Source of the DNA: Chamaecrista fasciculata
Lineage: Eukaryota; Streptophyta; Magnoliopsida; Fabales; Fabaceae
Assembly: GCA_003254925.1 (NCBI GenBank)
Contig: QANZ01031203.1
Location: forward strand, 61,539 to 125,538
Direction: 5' to 3'
DNA: 64,000 bases
Shown: piece after piece, positions 46,628-57,236 of the stretch
Layout: the number at the start of each line of letters is the position of its first letter
How positions within the stretch are numbered: the stretch's first letter is position 1
Made by a program: the position numbers and the translations under genes
The notes under the pieces: generated by a model
The model's input: only the letters and a program-made list of their open reading frames with translations
Databases searched by the model: none
What the model was told of the DNA's origin: nothing

Positions 46628-47379
46628 CAAGCTGGTGAGTACCTTATCCGTGCCTATACACTTTCTTTTTGGTGTTTCAACCATAAGGGACATCCATTTA
46701 TTGCATTTTTTATTTGTTTGTTCCCATCTGGAAGCCAAACAAAATATCTTGAGGTTTAACTTAATTATATTTAACGAATTGCTTCTTCAGAATTTAGATA
46801 TAAGGTATCCGTAGTTATGAACTTTTTGTTCGTTGCAGCTCTCTCTAAATATCTGAAGATTGTAATTGTAGCTAGAGGAAATTTATGCGAGTGCAGTGTG
46901 CTTGTCAATATCATGGAGCATCAATCACAGGACCAACATATTACATATCCACCCATTCTTTTAAAAGTCAGCTAGCTGTTGGAACTGAGAAAAGTTGATA
47001 ATGACATCACTTGAAAATCATTGAACCCCTTGCTAATATTCACCATTGATGGGATGGACAGTTGCTTCCATTGTAGGCACTGTCAATTCGGTGATGTAAG
47101 TCATGGCCACAAATTGCTTTGGGGTGCCATTGTTGGGGGTTTGCTTCTGTATAACATTGGTCAGAATTGTTGCAAGCGTAAATAGCCAATTTGGTAAAAG
47201 GAATTTGATTTTGAAGAATTAGCTCTACATTAATATTTCTAGCTAGTAGATACGGAAAATGAAAATTGAAAAATCTGAGCAAAAATCAGGTTGACACGTT
47301 TACTTTATTTGAATAATGTTAAGTTGTTAACAATAAAATCTTTACAGCCAGATTGAAAAAAATGTTGAATTGAAATGAA
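46628..47379. other. 3' space between the Nudix gene and the receptor kinase
   Basis: Convergent genes end on both sides, so it should hold two 3' UTRs. No further open frame of interest. Confidence 0.5.
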
Positions 47380-49377
47380 TCATCTGGCAATGACATCTAA
47401 GTCTCCCAAGAGGGAAGTGAGTTGGCTCCCTATGATAGAGGTATCTACATCTAAATTGAAAGAAGGGGGCATGGCAGGCCACACAAAAGCAGGTCTCTCC
47501 TTGGGTACCACTGGTGGAGCTGCTTCCCCTGTGAGAACCTGCATAACAGTCAACATAGATGGCCTGTGGTGTGGATTTGGATGACAACAAGCCAATCCTA
47601 GAACAAGCACATCTTCCACTTGTTCCTCCTTGATTTCCTCTCTTATCCTATCATCCACTGCTGCTAGTATTTTCCCCTTGCCATAAAGCTCCCACACCCA
47701 ATACACAATGCTATTCCTATAGTCATCCCTCTGGGCATACAGATTTCCTCGTCTCATTCCACACACAACTTCCAACACAACTACCCCAAAGGCATACACA
47801 TCCGTCTCCACGGTTGCCCTTCCGGTAAGGAATGTTTCAGGAGCCATGTAACCTGGTGTTCCTGCAATTTCTTTTGTGGAGTGGTGAGTTTCGTCCCTTT
47901 TCTGAATGGTACGAGCCAACCCAAAGTCTCCCAACTTGGCAGTGAAGTCTGAGTCCAGCAGAATGTTGCTGGCTTTTATGTCTCTGTGAAGCACCTTTTT
48001 CTCACACCCGTTGTGAAGGTAGTCTAGTGCCTGAGCCACTCCATATATGGCACCGTGTCTACTTCCCCAGCTCAGTACTGAAGCTGATCTCCCAGACTTT
48101 TCATCACCATCATCATATAGGTACTTGTCCAGGCTCCTATTTGGCATGAACTCGTAGACTAGGAGGAGTTCTCTGCTCTCGTAGCACCACCCAATCAATT
48201 TCACCAGATTCTTGTGATGAAGGCCCCCAATGATGGTCACTTCTGCTATGAACTCTTGCTTCCCTTGATGTGAATCCTTGGACACTCTCTTCACTGCTAT
48301 CTCCTTACCTCCCAAGACCCCCCTGTACACTGTTCCAAAGCCACCTTCCCCAAGCTTGTTTTGAGGACTGAATCTGCTTGTTGCTCTTCTGATTTCCCCA
48401 AGTTGGAACTTCTTCGGGGCCAAAGAGGAGCTCTGAATCTGATCCTCTATTCTTGGGTACGCATCCTCTAGTTTCTCCATGGTGTGTTTCCTTTTCCAGA
48501 GCAAGAAGAAGATCACCCCACCTATAATAATAATCAGTGCTACAGGCACTACAATCCACAACACCCATAACAATTTTTTATTGTCGTCTGGAATATCGAT
48601 GCCGTTGAATTCCCATGCTCTTACACAGTTAAGCTCTGTATAGTTACTTGTTGAAGCAGAGAAACCCAGAAAAACCACTTCCGGGAGATATGCAGATAGA
48701 TTAAGAGTTGGAGAAACTAACAGAGTCTCCATGTCTGCAGTCCCATTCATGGATCCAAAAACAGATAAAATATCTCCAGCATACTCAATCCTCACCGTTA
48801 CATTAGTACCCGATGAAATATTGATGCCCAAGTTTGTTAATGAAACCTGCTTTATGGAGTTGATACCATTGATGTTGACACCAAGATGGTTGTTATCAGT
48901 GCCATCTTCCACGGAGTTGCTTCTGGTGTCGAATTCAACAGCCAAAATTCCTGCTTGAGAAGTTCCATTGGTTGTAGCATTAACTATGCCAAGCCATTGC
49001 CCTTCACTGTTCTGTGGAAGAGTGGTATCTGCAGTCAATATGAAGGCCAAACCTTCGCCTCCTGGAGAAGTTTGAGGGTTGATATTGAGCACGAAGGTGG
49101 TATTAAACGCAGCGATTTGGTTTTTGCTCTTGCTCCACACTCTGTATGGCTCTCTGTAGAAAACACGTCCTGCATAATTTACTATGTTACCACGAATATC
49201 AGGGGTCACTTGGATGGCATCCAAGTATATTTTTGAGTTCTTGCTCAAAATCAATGCACCTTCATCCGTTGGTTGGAAGGTGGGGAAATCGAAAGACAAG
49301 CTTCTGACTTGAATAAGGGCAATAATACTGAAGATCACTGCTAGGAATTGAGACTCGAATACCCAAGAAATTAGCAT
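47380..49377 (-). CDS. L-type lectin-domain receptor kinase (LecRK)
   Basis: A plasma-membrane receptor kinase with an extracellular legume-lectin domain; relatives act in pathogen and extracellular-nucleotide sensing. Single exon, 665 residues, as usual for the family. Signal peptide about 1-27; lectin domain about 28-258 (FNTTFVLNI at 91-99, GGEGLAFIL at 106-114, LAVEFDT at 145-151) with many N-glycosylation sites; transmembrane segment about 269-294 followed by WKRKH; kinase domain about 338-615. Kinase motifs are complete: GEGGFGTV 343-350, AVK with Lys363, HRDIKASN 464-471, DFG 484-486, APE 512-514. HRD places it among RD kinases, so activity is likely. The start at 49377 precedes the signal peptide directly. 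The subclass (IX/S-like) is a guess. Confidence 0.95.
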   Translation of the reverse strand: MLISWVFESQFLAVIFSIIALIQVRSLSFDFPTFQPTDEGALILSKNSKIYLDAIQVTPDIRGNIVNYAGRVFYREPYRVWSKSKNQIAAFNTTFVLNINPQTSPGGEGLAFILTADTTLPQNSEGQWLGIVNATTNGTSQAGILAVEFDTRSNSVEDGTDNNHLGVNINGINSIKQVSLTNLGINISSGTNVTVRIEYAGDILSVFGSMNGTADMETLLVSPTLNLSAYLPEVVFLGFSASTSNYTELNCVRAWEFNGIDIPDDNKKLLWVLWIVVPVALIIIIGGVIFFLLWKRKHTMEKLEDAYPRIEDQIQSSSLAPKKFQLGEIRRATSRFSPQNKLGEGGFGTVYRGVLGGKEIAVKRVSKDSHQGKQEFIAEVTIIGGLHHKNLVKLIGWCYESRELLLVYEFMPNRSLDKYLYDDGDEKSGRSASVLSWGSRHGAIYGVAQALDYLHNGCEKKVLHRDIKASNILLDSDFTAKLGDFGLARTIQKRDETHHSTKEIAGTPGYMAPETFLTGRATVETDVYAFGVVVLEVVCGMRRGNLYAQRDDYRNSIVYWVWELYGKGKILAAVDDRIREEIKEEQVEDVLVLGLACCHPNPHHRPSMLTVMQVLTGEAAPPVVPKERPAFVWPAMPPSFNLDVDTSIIGSQLTSLLGDLDVIAR

Positions 49378-51886
49378 TGTTGCTATATGATGAAACGACT
49401 AAAGAGGTTGAAGGCAACGTCTCAATAGCTCATCTGAATAAATGGTTATCAATTCTCATTGTTTGTGTGAACTATGAAACATATACTAGTACGTAATTAA
49501 GGTCAAGTAACCAAAATAGACTAGCTTTATATATTTTAAAATTAAAGGAGGTTTCCTCGCCTTTTCAGCTTTTTGATTTCTTAATGAATATTCAGTGGTA
49601 GAATAATAGAAGTGATATATGACAAGGACTTATTCCAGAAGACAATGTGGATCAAAGGAGCGTGGGTTAATATTATATGTTTATTCCAAAAATACTTGGT
49701 GGGCAAATTGACTAGTATTAAACCCGCGTTAGAAAATTGTGAATATGTCCAGAAATTAAACAAACGCGTTTTATATCTATCGTGATGTTAATTTGGGTTA
49801 GCTACAACATATCGCCATCGGAAGATCCATAAGGTCGTTTTATATCAAAAGGCAACATCATGAGTTTATCATTAATATATCCGCCTGCAATTTGAAGAAA
49901 CCACCTAACATGGAAATCTTTCAATTATTTTGGCCTAGCTACTACCAATATTCAAAGTCAATTCAAGAAACTTTTTTTTTTTTGGGCTGAATACAAGAAA
50001 CTACTAGGTGAGCAAAACAAAGATCTAGAAAGCCGAAGGATAATGCATTACTGTTACGAAAGAAATGGGATTGTTGGGGTCAACAAAACGGATTAAACTT
50101 AATTAACAATAATAACGTATTAAAAAGTATAGGATTGTTCCCATTTTTTTTTTTTGGCCAGAGGATTGTTCCCATTTTAACAGACATGATATTGCTTTTA
50201 GTTAACCGAATATACCGATCATATATATGACAGACACTGTTCATCTATTTATGAAAGCAGTGATTGTTTTGATCATATACTTCAAGATATTGATTGTTAA
50301 ATTGTGAAATTCATTAATAGTAAGCTGATCGTGCTTGTTTTTTTTAATAAGTATTGTTGTAAAATATATTTAATCTTGGGCATGGTGGCATAGTCAACCA
50401 TACTCAAGTAAGTGTGGGGTATCCCAAGAATGGTTGTAAAAAAAGAAAAGGCAATTATGTGATTATGTCGCAGCCTTTTATGAATAGGAGTGGTTAACGA
50501 GGAATTGCCCATCAATCTTCTTCTTCTAAGAAACTGCCTCAACCCTTCATGGTTGTGGTCACTGTTGAAATTACTATTTACTAATTACTAATTAGTCAAA
50601 GCCATCATTCATCACCTTAATTTTACCAGGTTCTTATTTACGTTAACTGCCCATTTCATATCAATCTTATTCATGCTTGATTCCTTTCTTCGATCATTTT
50701 ATTTGGAGGCGATCATTTTATTTGGAGTAGGTTTAGGTCTCAAAATGCCTTGTTAGTTGTTACTGTTTTCATTTATATTTTATTTTTATCAATAAGCACA
50801 ATAAAAAAAAAGATATAATAAATTTTATCTGAATCCAATCCCGCATATTGTGAAGAGTTGTGTTTATAGTGTACGCCACTTTATTTGATTTGGAGAAGCA
50901 TCTTTGGGAAGTCACTTTATTTATTTTAACTCGGTCAAAAATGATCAACTTAATTGACGTCATACATCGATCATAAAATATGTTTGTTTAGTATATTTGT
51001 GACAACAAATCTTAAAAGGGGCTTGTAAGGTAGTCACTTGACTTTCTTGGAACATTTCTATTTTGTTTTAGGCCTCAAACCCAGAAGAAAAAATCAAACG
51101 AGCAAAAATCATGTTTTTCTTTTTTGTGAACGCTATATACTGAGAGCTCACAAAACAAAATGAAGGAAATAAACTAGCTAGACGCGATGAAGCACTGGGA
51201 ATTTGTAAATCAATAGTATGATGACATGTTTGAGTCGTCCAAATTAAAGAAGATAAGGAGGGATCATATATATATATGAAGGAACAAGGAATCACTCACT
51301 CACTCACTGCAAGTACGTACACATGTGAGTGGATTTGTCAACAAGCATATATGTCAAGAAAGAGACTGCTCAAAGCGAAGCACTTAATTTTAGATGAGGT
51401 ACTTAAACCCATTCATTAGGTCATATCATACCTATAATTGAAGGAAAGCATGATCAGCGTGGATTGAAAATGAAATTAAGATAAAGACTATTGCAACTCT
51501 TGGTAGTGATAACATCATTTACAAATAAACAACTGTCTAGATATGAAGATTTCAGATCCTTCATGACTTAAATTTGAATATTAAAAAAATGCACTATTAT
51601 ATTGGTTAATAGGCGCTGAATATCTTAGCAATAATGATATATATAGTACAGAACCATCCCTTTTCATAAAAAAAACTGTTCATTTTTCGTGACATGCCAA
51701 AGTGTCTGATCATTTCCCTGATGGAAAGGTGGATAAGTGAAATTAGGAATTGAAAGGTTGAAGTAAGAATGGAGATGGATGTGTGATATGATATGAGAAA
51801 TTAAAGCACATTATTGCGAGCACCACATTAATTACATATTGGCCCACCCAAGCCCCAACAGTAAGCTAAGGTGGCAATTAGTGGGC
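49378..51886. other. Intergenic DNA upstream of LecRK, no gene seen
   Basis: AT-rich, with T-runs near 49970 and 50140 and a (TA)n run near 51265. The part just above 49378 should be the LecRK promoter. Open frames here show no family features. Confidence 0.55.
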
Positions 51887-52107
51887 GGATAAAACTTATA
51901 TCAAGTTCCCTACATTCTTGCTATCAAGTTCCACCAATCACAAGTCTTGATTACATCCTCTCTCTATCATGATTGGTCATGCAAAAAGTAATGTTTAATA
52001 TTCTCTCTCTATCATGATTGGTCATATATAAACTTTTTGCCACGTGTCAAATGTTGATTGGAGAACTTGATAGCAAGGATATAGGGAACTTGATATAAGT
52101 CTTGCCC
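51887..52107. mobile_element. Mutator-like MITE with perfect 9-bp target duplication
   Basis: The 221-bp element has inverted ends GGATAAAACTTATATCAAGT and, complemented from the right, GGGCAAGACTTATATCAAGT, continuing to about 40 bp. Perfect 9-bp direct repeats TTAGTGGGC lie at 51878-51886 and 52108-52116, the Mutator superfamily length. A direct repeat inside (CTCTCTCTATCATGATTGGTC, twice, about 48 bp apart) is also present. Non-coding. Confidence 0.85.
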
Positions 52108-52300
52108 TTAGTGGGCTTAGTTTGGGGTATGTTATGTTAGTGGATTGAGAGACATTGGGCGTGGCGGCGTACTTATCCCTCGCTAGCTAGCTGTTAGTGT
52201 CAATTACTTTTCACTCTTTCTGAATTGTTCCCAGAAAAACAATTTACATTCCTCACATACATTTTAACCCCCCACACAAGAATGCATCCTATTCCTATTC

Positions 52301-52800
52301 CTATTCATACTTGAATTTGCCTTCAAATTTCACACGCATTGATTTCCCAACAACACATCCATATCTACTATGAGCAGCTAGGTTACATTGATCGCATAAA
52401 AGGACATGCTTGGAGCGTAGAGTACAACCTTGGCATAGGCTAGGAGTGCTTGACTTTTCTGCAACAAGCGAGTGCTCGTGACATTGATGCAAAAGTGTGT
52501 GTTGAAGCTGACCACAACAAACATCAAGGTCGAATTGGCCCTCCTCGCACCGATACATAAACCCATTGCTCAAACATTGATCGCATTCGCACCTATAAAT
52601 GCCATCATAATGATGCTGTAAATTGGTTTCGCAATTTTGAGAAGAAGCAAACAGGGGATATGTAATGATGGGCTCAAGTTGGTTTCGCATGAAATAGAAA
52701 TAGCTTCTTCGCAACCTGACCACAAAACTTGGTCTTCATTCCCAACATCCTTCGGATTCTGCTTCACCACCAATGGGTGCATGTGCCTGAACTGCTCCAT
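52301..52800 (-). pseudogene. Broken DC1-domain (Cys/His-rich C1-like) gene
   Basis: Read on the minus strand, the start at 52800 gives MEQFRHMHPLVVKQNP and WSGCEEAISISC, the usual N-terminus of plant DC1 proteins (a His-Pro-Leu start, then the first Cys pair). The rest of the first DC1 unit is not recognisable in this frame, and the later part is in another frame (52301-52620): CDQCLSNGFMYRCEEGQFDLDVCC, then further Cys/His pairs and LLCDQCNLAAHSRYGC before a stop. At least one frameshift and probably an internal loss separate the halves. Intact family members are much longer. DC1 proteins are plant-specific zinc-binding proteins linked to stress and defence. Confidence 0.65.
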
Positions 52801-53267
52801 TTTACTCCTTTTTTGGGGAATTCAACAGATTTATGTTGAAATGCCATTCTTGAGTAATTGGGTCACGTTTCGAACAAACTCTAGTGTACGTTTCCTTCCT
52901 AGCTATCTACCTAATTGCTTGCTGCCTCCGCAAGTTATCAATCTATAATGAATGAATGAATTAGCGAGAGTAGTCCTGCGCATTCATCCAAGAAATTGAA
53001 TGACTCTCCTACTAAAGGAAGCTTTAACTGAACCAATGAATTCACTACAATCTCTTCCCATCGTCCCATGTCCAGGTATGTATATGTGAAAATTAAAGAG
53101 CTAGTGTTATTTCGTCCAAAACGCGCCTTTCAAAACATAAGGTCCGTAATGGCACTCGCGCATCCAGCTTTCACGGAAAAAAAAAAATAGATTGATGATT
53201 TACTAGATAAATAAAGAGAATGATTGGACCAAAAGAAAAGATAAATAATCATCTTCATATTATATAT
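52801..53267. other. Intergenic DNA, no gene seen
   Basis: Upstream of the broken DC1 gene. No supported feature. Confidence 0.45.
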
Positions 53268-53330
53268 CTTATATTATATGATTCTACCCTTTTATGGTTG
53301 GTCAAAATTATTAAATTAAAAAATTAAAAT
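53268..53330 (+). mobile_element. Diverged Helitron 5' end
   Basis: After a host A, the sequence TCTTATATTATATGATTCTAC closely matches the first 20-odd bases of the Helitron copies in this window and stays similar through TTTTATGGTTGGTC. No matching hairpin and CTAG end follows within the next few hundred bases except that of the separate copy ending at 54358. It is either a truncated copy or the left end of a longer Helitron. Confidence 0.45.
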
Positions 53331-54169
53331 AAAAAAAGTTATCCACTTTTCTCTAACTAGCCCACGTGTATATTGTAAAATTTTTCAAAAAATTAACATA
53401 AGTCAAAACTTTTAATTAATCCTAAAGGTATGAGATAATTTTAAATTAATCCTAAATATTTTATAATTTATCAAATTGCACGTCAAGCCTTTTTGTGTGA
53501 CAACTGGGTGCACAGAAAATTACATTTAAATGTCCAAAAATGGAATATTCCAACACCAATGTCTCAGCTAAAGTGGGATCATTAACACGTTGTCATGAAC
53601 AGTTATGGGTCATTGACTGGTTCCAACTTCTATGCCAAACTGACACTCCTAAGCTATTTCCATCAAATCACATAATGCTTTCTTTCTCTATAATCTTAAT
53701 TTTCAAATTCAATTACATATGTTTGCAAATATAAATTATAATATGCACATAATGAATTAAAATACATGTAAAAGAGTAAATATAATTGAAATTCTCATAT
53801 TTCATTTTATTTCAAACAAATTATTATGTAAAAAAAATAAAATTGGCATACTTTTGCCGTAGTATTTCAATTAATGAGTGGATATGGAATTTAACAAAAA
53901 AAATGTACATAATTAAAGTCAAGCTACTGATTGAACCGGGTATAATGCAGCAATGACATGGAATTTAGACATACCCAATTAGCCATTTAAAGACAAAGGC
54001 ATCCACGACTCAGTTGGAACAATATTGTGAATACAAATTTAATAATTATGATTCCTGAAATTATATAAGGACATACGCAGATCATTGGCCACAGAAAAGC
54101 TTGCTTAAAAGCTGAATTAACATGGCAAGGAAGTGATTGTACGCTTCTGCATTATTCTACCAATATATA

Positions 54170-54358
54170 TCTTATATTATATTATATGGCTCCACCCTTT
54201 TTCTGGTCGTCCACGTACATTTTAAAACTATAGTACAAAATTAATAATAAGAGGAAAATTATTATTTGATCCCATTTTTTTTACTGAGTTAACGATTTAG
54301 TCCCTCATTTATTTTACATACATATTTGCGTGCCCGTTAAAGCACGCAAAGCCTCTAG
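54170..54358 (+). mobile_element. Short non-autonomous Helitron, copy 3
   Basis: It starts TCTTATATTATATTATATGG after a host A and ends GCCTCTAG before a host T. The 3' hairpin arm reads GCGTGCCC-GTTA-AAGCACGC, so two pairs of the stem are weakened compared with the other copies. The body matches copies 1 and 2b. Confidence 0.78.
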
Positions 54359-55145
54359 TATTTAGTATATAACTAACAAGTTCGTTGATTCTGTCCATAT
54401 TCCATCATTGTCACGTTACTAAAAAATCCCCTCACACACTTCACACCCACCGCCTGCATGCCCACTGATATTATATTATACAAAGATCAACAAATTACAT
54501 CCTTATATATTGATGATTAAATCATAAATGTACTCTAGCTTTACGGTATCGTTTTTAATGATTGTTACTTGTTAGGCATCAAGTTTTGTAAATCAAATAT
54601 GACAGAGTTAGAATTTAAAATCACATTTTAAACAATGTTGGTAAATAGGCCTAGGTTAGAGAAAACTGAATAAAATAATTAAATATCTCTAACTTTTTGT
54701 ACGAGAAAAGTACAGAGACAAAAGTATTTATGATCCAATTGGGTTTTTAAAGAAGTTGATAGCCACTGCTCATTGGTTGGACGGTTCGGAGAAATCAATA
54801 TGAGTCATAATAAATACTATTTATAAAACCTATGTTTATGCGAGCCAAGGATTAATTAAAACATGTACTGCAGTTAGGTATGTTAATGGAAAAGATGAAT
54901 GGACCCCACACTGGTGATTAATTTGATATCCTCCGTATTGGCCTTTCCTCCTAGCTAGCTTGTTTAGGAGGAGGGATCAATATTCTTAGTTAATTCACAT
55001 TAATTACTAGAGATCTGGCCTCCTCGGCTCGTCCCTCGCAATTTATGTATGCTCTACCGAATTGTAAAATTGGGAACCAAAAATTCTATGGAATATGCTT
55101 TTTATATTAATACAATAATAATACAAAGCATATATATATATATAT
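54359..55145. other. AT-rich intergenic DNA, no gene seen
   Basis: No open frame or transposon end that I could support; a (TA)n run at about 55131-55145 borders the next element. Confidence 0.5.
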
Positions 55146-55327
55146 GGATTTATCTAACATGTACCCTTAGAACACATTTTAAGGTTTCTTCTGATTGGTT
55201 AGTAAAGTATCTAATATCTTGAAATCTACGAAAATTCATTTAAAAGATAATTTTTAATGTTTGAAAACTCACTTAACCAATAAAAAAACTTTAACATGTG
55301 CCCTAAGGGCACACGTTAGAATTATCC
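55146..55327. mobile_element. Short inverted-repeat MITE
   Basis: The left end GGATTTATCTAACATGTACC pairs with the right end, whose complement begins GGATAATTCTAACGTGTGCC, over about 45 bp. Both flanks are (TA)n, so a target duplication cannot be read. Length of 182 bp, non-coding. It lies about 640 bp before the DC1 gene start. Confidence 0.65.
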
Positions 55328-55967
55328 TATATATATAAATAGCTTGGCGTCCTAGGGCATTTCAACTTCCTACGCCAACCCCTATGAACATGATGGAATT
55401 AATGTGGATAAAAAGTGCAGTGTTCCATGCGGTTTGTCGTTTATTCACCCCACTAATTAACAACCACACTATTTTCACTTTGAATTTCTCATCTACCTGT
55501 CACTCTCCAAACCTTAATTGTTCGTTCTCACATCTCTCAAATCTCTTTAATTTGTCTCTCCCTCAATTTTTCTAACTCTTCCTACTATACAGAAATTAGA
55601 GCAGTGATGATTTCAACATTCATGTTTTGTTTTTAAGCGAGAAAGCAGATTAATTAGGCACCTCGAAGACAATTTGGTTTTAAATTGTCAAGTTTAACCA
55701 TTGAGAAGATGCATTCGCCGGCTGAAATGTCGTTGCACGTACTCGTCTACAAATACAAAATTATTATATTCGGTTTTGGAAATCGAGGAATGGAACATCC
55801 GAGAATCCCAAGAAGTGGTCAAGGAGCCACACCGAGTGAACAGAGAAAAGGGAAATATTATTGAACAAGACACAAAGAAGCCAAAATAATACAGTACTAG
55901 TACTACTATATATGAATTATGAAGAAAAAGATGAGAGTGAATTAAAATAGTGTTGGAAGAAATTAAG
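55328..55967 (+). promoter_or_regulatory. Upstream region of the DC1 gene
   Basis: It contains a pyrimidine-rich stretch (about 55500-55570) and TATATATAAAT at 55328-55340. A minus-strand frame at 55694-56104 overlaps the DC1 start and is a shadow. The true transcription start is not clear. Confidence 0.3.
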
Positions 55968-57236
55968 ATGGAATTCCAATCCCCAGAAAAGGAGATAGAG
56001 GTATTCCATTTCAGCCATCCACATGCTCTGAAACTAACCACTTCACCTCCCACAAAAGGAAACGCTAGTTGCTTTGGGTGCAAGCTAGACGTGAGAGGTG
56101 GCAAAAGCTATTACCACTGCGAATCCTGCGATTTTCGTCTTCACTTTTTTTGCTACAAGCTTCCCATCGTGACTCATCATCCTGCTCATTCATCACACGA
56201 CGTCGTTCTGCTTGTTATACGACCCTCCCCTGCAGTTTTCAAAGGAGCCATTAAGTGTGCAGCCTGTGGGCTCCACGTCACTGCCTTCTGTTACCACTGT
56301 GCCGAATGCTCCAACATTTATTTTCACACTTTCTGTCTCGCCCTTCCTCTTTCTCTTTCAACCACCGTTCATCCTCATAGTCTCAAGCTCGAATTCTCAC
56401 CCCCTTATGACTTCTTCTGTGATCTCTGCAAGAAACCCAGTTTCAATGGATGGCTTTATCGATGCAGCTTGTGTGAATTCGACATACATCTCGCTTGTGC
56501 TGTTCAGAATCTGGAACCCCACTCCATTCACCTTCAATCTTTCTCACAATTGAACAATCTCTTGAGAAAACTTGCCAATGTCAGTGATGATGGTGGTAAT
56601 AGTACTATTTCCTGTAGTGTGGGATGTGAGATTATGCATTTGATAGCAGAGCAAATTGGAGCCGGGATTATTAGGAGGAACAATAACGATGGGAAAGAAG
56701 ATGTTTGTAGTGCGATTATTGGGTGGGACAATATTAAGAGAATATCGAGTCCAGTTAGAGGAAACGGGAAGAAGGCGAAGATGATTGAGTTGCAAGAAGA
56801 AACAGAAGCAAAATCGGGGGGGAATTTAGAAGATAGAACGCCGCTTCGAGATAATTCAATGACGCCATGTTCTGATATGAGCACACCTGGGAGTTATCAA
56901 TTCAGTGAGGCGTGTTTCTCAATTGATCTGACCAAGTCAACGCCGGAATCAAGAAGTGGGATTAGTGAAAGGAAAGGAGGAGGAAGTAGTATTAGTAGAT
57001 CATTCATGATAAGCAATAATAATAGTTATGTTAATTCTGGGGAAGTAGTAGGCAAAGAAGTGCATCCATTTGGTATTGTGAATTGGCCAAGCTTTAATTC
57101 CTACAATGAGACTGGCCAACAGAATAATACAAAATTGATTCATGCATCTTCAATATACTTGAATGGAGGGAGTAGCAGCCAGAAACCTCTGAAACCCACA
57201 ATCTCTAACTCAGACTCTGTGAGTTCCTCTGCTTAA
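55968..57236 (+). CDS. DC1-domain protein (three Cys/His-rich C1-like units)
   Basis: A plant-specific zinc-binding protein; DC1 family members have been tied to hormone and stress responses and bind zinc through Cys/His sites resembling the diacylglycerol-binding C1 fold. Single exon, 422 residues from MEFQSPEKEIEVFHFSHPHAL; an in-frame Met six codons earlier (55950) is possible. Three DC1 units lie at about 35-66 (CFGC, YHCESCDFRLHFFC), 97-125 (CAACG, YHCAECSNIYFHTFC) and 151-178 (CDLCKKPSFNGWLYRCSLC). The last 230 residues have no domain I know and are rich in Ser, Asn and Gly, with a basic stretch GNGKKAKM; such long tails are uncommon in the family. It is intact, unlike its relative at 52301-52800. 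Confidence 0.88.
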   Translation: MEFQSPEKEIEVFHFSHPHALKLTTSPPTKGNASCFGCKLDVRGGKSYYHCESCDFRLHFFCYKLPIVTHHPAHSSHDVVLLVIRPSPAVFKGAIKCAACGLHVTAFCYHCAECSNIYFHTFCLALPLSLSTTVHPHSLKLEFSPPYDFFCDLCKKPSFNGWLYRCSLCEFDIHLACAVQNLEPHSIHLQSFSQLNNLLRKLANVSDDGGNSTISCSVGCEIMHLIAEQIGAGIIRRNNNDGKEDVCSAIIGWDNIKRISSPVRGNGKKAKMIELQEETEAKSGGNLEDRTPLRDNSMTPCSDMSTPGSYQFSEACFSIDLTKSTPESRSGISERKGGGSSISRSFMISNNNSYVNSGEVVGKEVHPFGIVNWPSFNSYNETGQQNNTKLIHASSIYLNGGSSSQKPLKPTISNSDSVSSSA

